Shown piece after piece: positions 58,424-64,000 of a DNA stretch of 64,000 bases. This stretch comes from Paenibacillus ottowii (GTDB lineage: Bacteria > Bacillota > Bacilli > Paenibacillales > Paenibacillaceae). Position numbers and translations under genes: made by a program. A model generated the notes under the pieces. It was not told where the DNA came from, searched no databases, and saw only the letters and a program-made list of their open reading frames with translations. Each line of letters starts with the position of its first letter. The first letter of the stretch is position 1. The stretch spans positions 1-64,000 of the forward strand of contig NZ_VIJZ01000005.1 of assembly GCF_006874425.1 (NCBI RefSeq). Reading direction: 5' to 3'.

Positions 58424-61400
58424 GCCAGTTAACCTCCTTCATTTTGCGTACCGCTACGTATACATCGCGCTGGTTGCCAATCGGTCCGTAATAGTTGAAC
58501 CCGTAGCTAAGCTGAGCGTATCCGCCAACCATCTGGGTCGGTTTGAGATGAATTCTTGTTGGCGCATTATGACTGCCCCCGCGTGTTTCCGTGATTTCGG
58601 AGCCTGGCACTTGAATGTGCTTATCTTGAGCATGGTACATAAACATCGTCCCTCTTGGCATCCGGTGGCTGACAACTGCCCGGGCGGTAACGACACCGTT
58701 ACGGTTGTACACCTCTACCCAATCATTGTCGGCCAGATCGTGGGCTGCTGCGTCTTCGTTATTAATCCATACCGTTGGCCCTCCACGGAACAGCGTAAGC
58801 ATATGCTGGTTATCCTGATAAGTGGAGTGAATATTCCATTTCCCGTGTGGAGTCAGATAACGAAGCACCAGCGAATCCTGACCGCCCTTGATTTCCCGAT
58901 CACGCGTACCAAATACCATCGGTGGTAAAGTCGGTTTATAGATAGGCAGCGACTCTCCAAACTGCTGGAAGATTTCATGATCGATATAGAAATGCTGTCT
59001 GCCTGTCAAAGTCCGGAACGGAACGAGACGCTCAATATTCGTGGTAAATGGCGAGTAGCGACGTCCCTGTTTGTTAGAGCCACTGAATACCGGCGTCGGT
59101 ATAACTTCACGCGGCTGTGCTGTAATGCTTTGGAACGTTATTTTCTCGGCGGCGCGATCGGCTGAGATGTCCATCAGCTTCACCCCGTGATCCTTTTCCG
59201 CCTCTTCGTAGGCTTTTTGGGAGACACGACCATTGGTTGCCGACGACAGATGGAGAATCGTATCGGCCACTTGGCGAGCTGTCTGGATCTTCGGCAGTCC
59301 ATCTTTAATGGATTCATCGTAATAGACCCCGTTTAGCTTCTTCAATTCCTCATATTCCTCCGCTACCGAGAAGCTAACACCGTGCGCGCCCGTTTTTCCT
59401 GTAGCCAAATTAGGACCGAGCGAGACATACTTATCATAAATTTCCGTGTAATCGCGTTCTACGATACTGAAATTAGGCATAGTTCTACCCGGCACAGCAG
59501 CGACCTCACCCTTCGTCCAATCCTTGACAAGACCCATCGGCTGCGAAATTTCGCCTATAGAATCATGTCCAAGCGGTGCAGTTACAAGGTCTTTATATAT
59601 TCCTGGCAGATGTACTTTGGCCATATTCGAGAAGGTTTCAGATAACTGACGGTAAATATCCCAGTCTGAGCGGGATTCCCAAAGTGGGTTAACCGCAGGA
59701 TTAAATGGATGTACGAACGGATGCATGTCTGTCGAGGACAAATCCGTTTTCTCATACCAGGTTGCCGCCGGAAGTACGACATCCGCGTACAATGGCGTTG
59801 TAGTCATCCGGAAATCAAGCGCGACCATTAAATCAAGCTTTCCTTCTACATCTTCCCGCCAAATGATTTCCTCTGGCTTCTGATCTTCATTCGGCTGGGC
59901 CAGCAACGCGTCGGAAGCTCCGAGCAAATGCTTCATGAAATATTCCTGTCCCTTGGCCGAACTGGAAATGAGGTTGGACCGCCAAATAAAGAGTGAACGC
60001 GGGAAGTTCTCTGCTGCTCCTGGGTCTTCAATAGCGAAACGGGTCTTGCGCGATTTAATCTCTTCCACAGTGTGGTTGATGATTTCCTCGTTTGACTTCT
60101 TGCCTAATTGCGCTGCTTCTTCAGCGAATAGCAGGCTGTTTTTATTAAACTGCGGATAAGAAGGCATCCAACCCAACCGGGCAGCGAGTACATTGTAGTC
60201 CGCTGGATGTTGGTAACTGACATCTCCCGCAGTCGGTGATTTCAATGTGTCGGTGCCACTTTCTTCATAGCGCCACTGTTCTGTTGCAAAATAGAAGAAT
60301 GAAGTAGCATTTTGCAATCGAGCCGGTCCCTGCCAGTCTTTGGCAAAGGCAATCGTTGACCAACCTTCAATAGGACGGCACTTTTCTTGACCTACATAAT
60401 GCGCCCAGCCTCCGCCGTTAACACCTTGGGAAGCAGTCAGCACGACCAGGTTCAAGATGGAGCGATAAATGGTGTCACTGTTGAACCAGTGATTGATCCC
60501 CGCCCCCATAATGATCATGGAACGTCCTTGGGTATCGATGGCGTTCTGAGCAAATTCGCGAGCAACTTGCACGACAACTGATGCCTTGACTCCCGTGATC
60601 TTTTCCTGCCAGGCAGGCGTATAATGACAAGCTGCATCATAATAATCCTTTGCATTATGAGGGCTATCATTGCGAGCCACACCATACTGACTCATCATCA
60701 AGTCATATACGGTGGCTACGAAACGCTCTGTGCCATCAGCTAGACGTACTTTTTTCGCCGGTATGACACGTTTAAACGTTCCGTTACCTGCGTTATCAAA
60801 ATAAGGGAATACGATTTCTTCCCATTGCTCGTCATGACCTACCACCGTGAGCGCAGGCTCAACCTTTGTTCCGTCTTCCCGCTCCAGGATCAGATTCCAT
60901 TTCTTATCCTGCTCCCAGCGCTGTCCCATGGTACCGTTCGGAACCATCATTTCCCCTGCTACTTCATCGAATATGACCGGTTTCCAATCTGCATGCTGTG
61001 AAGCATCCCCCAGATCGCTGGCTCGCAGAAAACGTCCGCCTTTCCAGGCTCCTTCGTGGGGATCAAGCAGAATCATGAATGGCATATCTGTATATTGCTT
61101 GGCATAGTTAATGAACATGGGTTCCTGGCGTTCTTGATAGAACTCATCCAGAATGACATGCGTCATCGCCTGTGCCACAGCGGCGTCTGTACCTGGATTG
61201 GGTGCAAGCCAGTTGTCAGCGAACTTCACATTTTCCGCCAAATCCGGAGCCACGGATACAACCTTGGTTCCTTTATAGCGTACTTCCGTCATAAAGTGAG
61301 CATCTGGCGTCCGGGTAAGTGGTACATTCGATCCCCACATGATCAGATAACCTGCGTTGTACCAATCTGAGGATTCAGGTACGTCCGTTTGCTCACCCCA

Positions 61401-62087
61401 AATTTGAGGAGAAGCAGGCGGAAGATCGGCATACCAATCGTAAAAGCTCAACATCTCCCCACCAAGCAGAGAAATGAACCGAGCTCCCGAGGCGTAGCTA
61501 ATCATTGACATCGCCGGAATAGGGGTGAAGCCTGCAATCCGGTCAGGACCGTACTTGCGAATCGTGTAAATTAATTGCGCCGAAATCAGGTGCAGAACAT
61601 CATCCCAAGCCACACGAACATGCCCGCCTTTGCCGCGAGCCGATTTGTAGAGCTTGGCTTTCTCCGGATCTTCCACAATGCTGGCCCATGCGTCTACTGG
61701 GTTGCTATGCTCCTTGAGAGCAGCTTGCCAGAGTCGCAATAGCTTACCGCGCATATATGGGTATTTCACACGTAACGGGCTGTATTCATACCAGGAAAAT
61801 GAAGCTCCACGCGGGCATCCACGCGGCTCAAATTCCGGCATGTCCGGACCGCAGGAAGGATAATCAATTTGCTGATTTTCCCAAGTGATGATGCCGTTCT
61901 TTACAAAAACCTTCCAGCTACAGGAGCCAGTACAGTTAACACCATGCGTCGTGCGAATTACTTTGTCGTGAGACCAACGCTGGCGGTACACGTTTTCCCA
62001 TTCTCTATTTTTTTCTTCAAGGATTGACCAATTTCCGGAATAGCTCTCGATTGGTTTGAAGAAGTTGAGACTGTATTTCTTTTTCAT
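58413..62087 (-). CDS. narG: Respiratory nitrate reductase alpha subunit NarG
   Basis: The 1224 residues are the full family length. The ATG follows AAGGAGCG. The N-terminal [4Fe-4S] ligands (HGVNCTGSCSW then GCPRGASFSW), the molybdenum-aspartate region (YDWYADLPPASPQIWGEQTD), and pterin-binding segments including IMWGSNVPLTRTPDAH are all present; no signal peptide, so it faces the cytoplasm. It reduces nitrate to nitrite with the bis-MGD cofactor. First gene of narGHJI, with an NreC-like box upstream. Confidence 0.97.
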   Translation of the reverse strand: MKKKYSLNFFKPIESYSGNWSILEEKNREWENVYRQRWSHDKVIRTTHGVNCTGSCSWKVFVKNGIITWENQQIDYPSCGPDMPEFEPRGCPRGASFSWYEYSPLRVKYPYMRGKLLRLWQAALKEHSNPVDAWASIVEDPEKAKLYKSARGKGGHVRVAWDDVLHLISAQLIYTIRKYGPDRIAGFTPIPAMSMISYASGARFISLLGGEMLSFYDWYADLPPASPQIWGEQTDVPESSDWYNAGYLIMWGSNVPLTRTPDAHFMTEVRYKGTKVVSVAPDLAENVKFADNWLAPNPGTDAAVAQAMTHVILDEFYQERQEPMFINYAKQYTDMPFMILLDPHEGAWKGGRFLRASDLGDASQHADWKPVIFDEVAGEMMVPNGTMGQRWEQDKKWNLILEREDGTKVEPALTVVGHDEQWEEIVFPYFDNAGNGTFKRVIPAKKVRLADGTERFVATVYDLMMSQYGVARNDSPHNAKDYYDAACHYTPAWQEKITGVKASVVVQVAREFAQNAIDTQGRSMIIMGAGINHWFNSDTIYRSILNLVVLTASQGVNGGGWAHYVGQEKCRPIEGWSTIAFAKDWQGPARLQNATSFFYFATEQWRYEESGTDTLKSPTAGDVSYQHPADYNVLAARLGWMPSYPQFNKNSLLFAEEAAQLGKKSNEEIINHTVEEIKSRKTRFAIEDPGAAENFPRSLFIWRSNLISSSAKGQEYFMKHLLGASDALLAQPNEDQKPEEIIWREDVEGKLDLMVALDFRMTTTPLYADVVLPAATWYEKTDLSSTDMHPFVHPFNPAVNPLWESRSDWDIYRQLSETFSNMAKVHLPGIYKDLVTAPLGHDSIGEISQPMGLVKDWTKGEVAAVPGRTMPNFSIVERDYTEIYDKYVSLGPNLATGKTGAHGVSFSVAEEYEELKKLNGVYYDESIKDGLPKIQTARQVADTILHLSSATNGRVSQKAYEEAEKDHGVKLMDISADRAAEKITFQSITAQPREVIPTPVFSGSNKQGRRYSPFTTNIERLVPFRTLTGRQHFYIDHEIFQQFGESLPIYKPTLPPMVFGTRDREIKGGQDSLVLRYLTPHGKWNIHSTYQDNQHMLTLFRGGPTVWINNEDAAAHDLADNDWVEVYNRNGVVTARAVVSHRMPRGTMFMYHAQDKHIQVPGSEITETRGGSHNAPTRIHLKPTQMVGGYAQLSYGFNYYGPIGNQRDVYVAVRKMKEVNWLEN

Positions 62088-62191
62088 CGGTGATCAACGC
62101 TCCTTTTCAGAATGAATCAGTCCATCGCAAGCCCATGGAAAAGATTCATTCGCTTACTCTCATTATGAAATTCATTCATCTCTGTTCCCAT

Positions 62192-62216
62192 TAGGGAATG
62201 TCCTATAGCGCTATAG
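62192..62216 (-). promoter_or_regulatory. NreC-like box and adjacent palindrome upstream of narG
   Basis: TAGGGAATGTCCTA (62192-62205) matches TAGGGN4CCCTA at 9 of 10 positions. It is followed by the perfect palindrome CTATAGCGCTATAG (62203-62216). They lie 105-130 bases before narG, as expected for an activator. Confidence 0.65.
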
Positions 62217-62242
62217 AAAATCCCTCGTTCTATGGAATCATA

Positions 62243-62274
62243 CAAAAAAAGCCCCCTCTGTCAGAGGGAAGCTT
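62243..62274 (-). terminator. Rho-independent terminator after modB
   Basis: On the minus strand AAGCTTCCCTCTG pairs with CAGAGGGGGCTTT, followed by TTTTTG. It isolates the mod genes from narG. Confidence 0.8.
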
Positions 62275-62285
62275 GTATGAATAGA

Positions 62286-62963
62286 TTAATTGTTCTTTTG
62301 GCCTGTTAACAGGAGCATCATAAAGGAAATCAGTATAATAGAGCATGTCCAAGCCCAGGCCATGGGAAGATGACCAGCATCCACTGCAATATAGATGGCA
62401 GTCGGGATCGTTTGTGTTTTACCCGGAATATTCCCAGCAATCATCAGCGTAGCACCGAATTCGCCCAGTCCACGGGCAAAACCGAGTATAAAGGCCGCTT
62501 TAAAAGCAGGGAAGATCAACGGAAAGGTGATATAACGGAAGACCTGCCATTCATTTGCACCCATCGAGCGCCCTGCGCTCTCCAAATCCCTGTCCACTGA
62601 AGCGAATCCCATTCTCAGTGTCCGGTAGACGAGAGGAAAAGCCACAACTACCGCTGCCACAACCCCAGCCCACCATGAGAAAATAATAGGCTCGCCAAAC
62701 CATTGCTCCATCAACTGTCCAAACCAACTTTTTCGTCCGAGTAAGATTAACAGTAGAAACCCAACTACAGTCGGCGGGAGCACCAGAGGCAGCATAAGCA
62801 CAGTTTCAACGAGAGTTTTCCCTTTGAATAATCCTAACCGCGACATGGACCATGCCGAAAACAAACCTAATAGGATCACCAAAATACTGGATAACAGCGC
62901 AACCTGCAGCGATAATCGGATTGGAGGCCAATATTCGTTCCAATCTATAGCTTGCATACTCAC
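62286..62963 (-). CDS. modB: Molybdate ABC transporter permease ModB
   Basis: The protein has 225 residues, starting at a GTG that overlaps the modA stop. Five membrane segments and the permease EAA-type loop (DRDLESAGRSMGANEWQVFRYITFPLI) followed by GFARGLGEFGATLMIAGNIPGKTQT identify ModB/CysW-type permeases. With ModA it brings molybdate in for the nitrate reductase cofactor. No ModC ATPase gene follows; the next gene is narG. Confidence 0.92.
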   Translation of the reverse strand: MSMQAIDWNEYWPPIRLSLQVALLSSILVILLGLFSAWSMSRLGLFKGKTLVETVLMLPLVLPPTVVGFLLLILLGRKSWFGQLMEQWFGEPIIFSWWAGVVAAVVVAFPLVYRTLRMGFASVDRDLESAGRSMGANEWQVFRYITFPLIFPAFKAAFILGFARGLGEFGATLMIAGNIPGKTQTIPTAIYIAVDAGHLPMAWAWTCSIILISFMMLLLTGQKNN

Positions 62964-63811
62964 TTCGGTATGGTAAATCCATACTTAGCCATAATATTCA
63001 AAGATTCTTGCGATTGAAGGTATTCATAAAAGTTTTCGGCTTCTTGAATATGCTTGGAAGCTTTGACAATGCCGATAGGATACTCAACCGTAGAATAGGT
63101 TTTAGGATCGACCTCAAAGGCAATTTTCGCCTTTTGCGAAGTTAACGCATCTGTCTTATACACAAACCCCACATCAGCGTTACCTGTTTCTACGTATTGC
63201 AGCACTTGTCTAACATCTTTCGCCTGAACGAGCTTGTCCTGCAGCACATCCCAAAGCTTTACGTTTGTCAGTGCTTCCTGTGCATATTTGCCTGCAGGAA
63301 CACTTTCAGGAATACCGATTGCTACCTTTTTCACTTCGTTTTTCGTTAGATCCTTGATATTCGTGATGCTCATCGTCCCATCTGCAGGGACCACCGCTAC
63401 CAGCTCGTTCGTCAGCCATGTTTTTTGTTGATTGCTATCGATTAACTGCTGATCTACGAGCGACTTCATGTTTTTCTTTGAAGCAGACAAAAACAAGTCC
63501 GATGGTGCCCCTTGCTCAATCTGCTTTTCCAATGCACCGGAACCACCAAAGTTGAAATTCAATTTAATACCTTTATGGGATGATTCGTACAACGGCTGGA
63601 TTTCTTTGAGTGCATCTGTTAAGCTCGCAGCTGCGGAAATGGTCAGTTCAACAGTTTCAGCCTTTTTCGATGATTCCTGGCTGGAGACCTCGTTTTGAGT
63701 CGTGCTATTTCCACCTGAAGCTGGTTGTTGCCCCGCGCCGCATCCTGCAAGTACTAACACAATGGCAAAAATAAAAAAGAAGACCTGACTTTGTTTAATA
63801 ATTTTCTTCAT
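62960..63811 (-). CDS. modA: Molybdate-binding lipoprotein ModA
   Basis: The protein has 283 residues from the ATG at 63811. A lipoprotein signal ends in LAGC (Cys near residue 24). The binding core has ISAAASLTDALKEI, FNFGGSGALEKQIEQGAPSDLFLSA and VETGNADVGFVYKTDA, as in ModA. It captures molybdate outside the membrane for ModB. It overlaps modB by 4 bases. Confidence 0.93.
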   Translation of the reverse strand: MKKIIKQSQVFFFIFAIVLVLAGCGAGQQPASGGNSTTQNEVSSQESSKKAETVELTISAAASLTDALKEIQPLYESSHKGIKLNFNFGGSGALEKQIEQGAPSDLFLSASKKNMKSLVDQQLIDSNQQKTWLTNELVAVVPADGTMSITNIKDLTKNEVKKVAIGIPESVPAGKYAQEALTNVKLWDVLQDKLVQAKDVRQVLQYVETGNADVGFVYKTDALTSQKAKIAFEVDPKTYSTVEYPIGIVKASKHIQEAENFYEYLQSQESLNIMAKYGFTIPK

Positions 63812-63858
63812 GTTGGATCGGCTCCTTACGTTCTGCCTATCATAAGGGATAGGTTCCA

Positions 63859-64000
63859 TTATGAATGAAGTTGTGCCTGTTTGGTGCGTTCAACCAACGT
63901 ACAATTCTCAAGCAGAATATGATTATAAATGTCCGCTTCCAGGTCCTCCAAACGCTTCAATACAAGTCGGTGTGTACCACACGCTTCCTGTAGCGGCTCA
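63859..64000 (-). CDS. RIC/ScdA-type di-iron protein, C-terminal end (partial)
   Basis: The window ends inside this gene; only the last 46 or so codons are visible (THRLVLKRLEDLEADIYNHILLENCTLVERT). The L-E-x-D-x3-H-x3-E-N pattern is the final helix of the hemerythrin-like RIC/ScdA/YtfE family. These repair iron-sulfur clusters damaged by nitric oxide or oxidants, which fits next to a nitrate reductase. The stop is 48 bases before modA. Confidence 0.7.
   Translation of the reverse strand, partial: EPLQEACGTHRLVLKRLEDLEADIYNHILLENCTLVERTKQAQLHS

Noticed and set aside
57035-61370. Several plus-strand frames opposite narG and narH
   Set aside because: Antisense shadows of strongly supported enzyme genes.

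Overview
The window looks like a chromosome segment of a Gram-positive, spore-former-type bacterium, most likely Paenibacillus of the polymyxa group. This is inferred from gene content (nreABC with narGHJI, BglG/LicT-type control, an S-layer-homology protein, RsbQ, a subtilin-like lanthipeptide leader) and from strong AGGAGG-type ribosome binding sites. No rRNA, tRNA or CRISPR array was seen.

Region 1 (1-3.1 kb) is an array of four small gene cassettes: a DUF2569-like membrane protein, an HNH nuclease, a frameshifted hypothetical gene and a HEPN-like protein. All are on the minus strand and are separated by a structured repeat. Every cassette is bounded by its own inverted repeat, and the outer bases change together within a cassette. 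The logic resembles integron attC cassettes, but the repeat folds as a closing stem carrying three hairpins. Region 2 (3.1-4.1 kb) is debris.

Region 3 (4.1-16.5 kb) is a visibly AT-rich class I lanthipeptide (lantibiotic) cluster, all on the minus strand: precursor lanA (unusually far upstream), lanB, lanT, lanC, a two-component system and an immunity ABC transporter lanFEG. I translated the 57-residue precursor by hand. It has a class I FDLNL leader box, a subtilin-like PQ leader end, a nisin-type A/B ring segment, and then four further TxxC units at an exact six-residue period. That suggests a ladder of small methyllanthionine rings unlike any lantibiotic I can recall. Two decayed plus-strand ORFs separate lanA from lanB, and an IS4-type transposase remnant lies upstream.

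Region 4 (16.8-39.9 kb) holds two chemoreceptors, a CueP-like copper protein, a TerD protein, an ADP-ribosylglycohydrolase, an RBBP9-type hydrolase, a kinase-fold phosphotransferase and a two-repeat Ig/SLH surface protein. It also holds a dense set of small soluble proteins of the SUKH/Imm26/DUF2625/CbrC kind, which are typical of polymorphic-toxin immunity arrays, but no toxin gene is visible.

Region 5 (39.9-44.2 kb) has a decayed AraC regulator with a Fur-like box, an RsbQ hydrolase paired with a PAS-GGDEF diguanylate cyclase, and a truncated chemoreceptor stub. Region 6 (44.2-48.9 kb) is a beta-glucoside PTS operon (licT-bglP-bglH) with two antiterminator-terminator leaders and a good promoter.

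Region 7 (49-64 kb) is a complete nitrate-respiration island on the minus strand: a partial RIC-type di-iron protein, modA-modB, narGHJI, nreABC (oxygen/nitrate sensing), narK, a MoeB/ThiF-type gene, moaE, moaD and moaA. NreC/NarL-type inverted repeats lie upstream of narK (a tandem pair) and narG. Molybdate uptake, molybdopterin synthesis, nitrate import, nitrate reduction and sensing are thus co-located.
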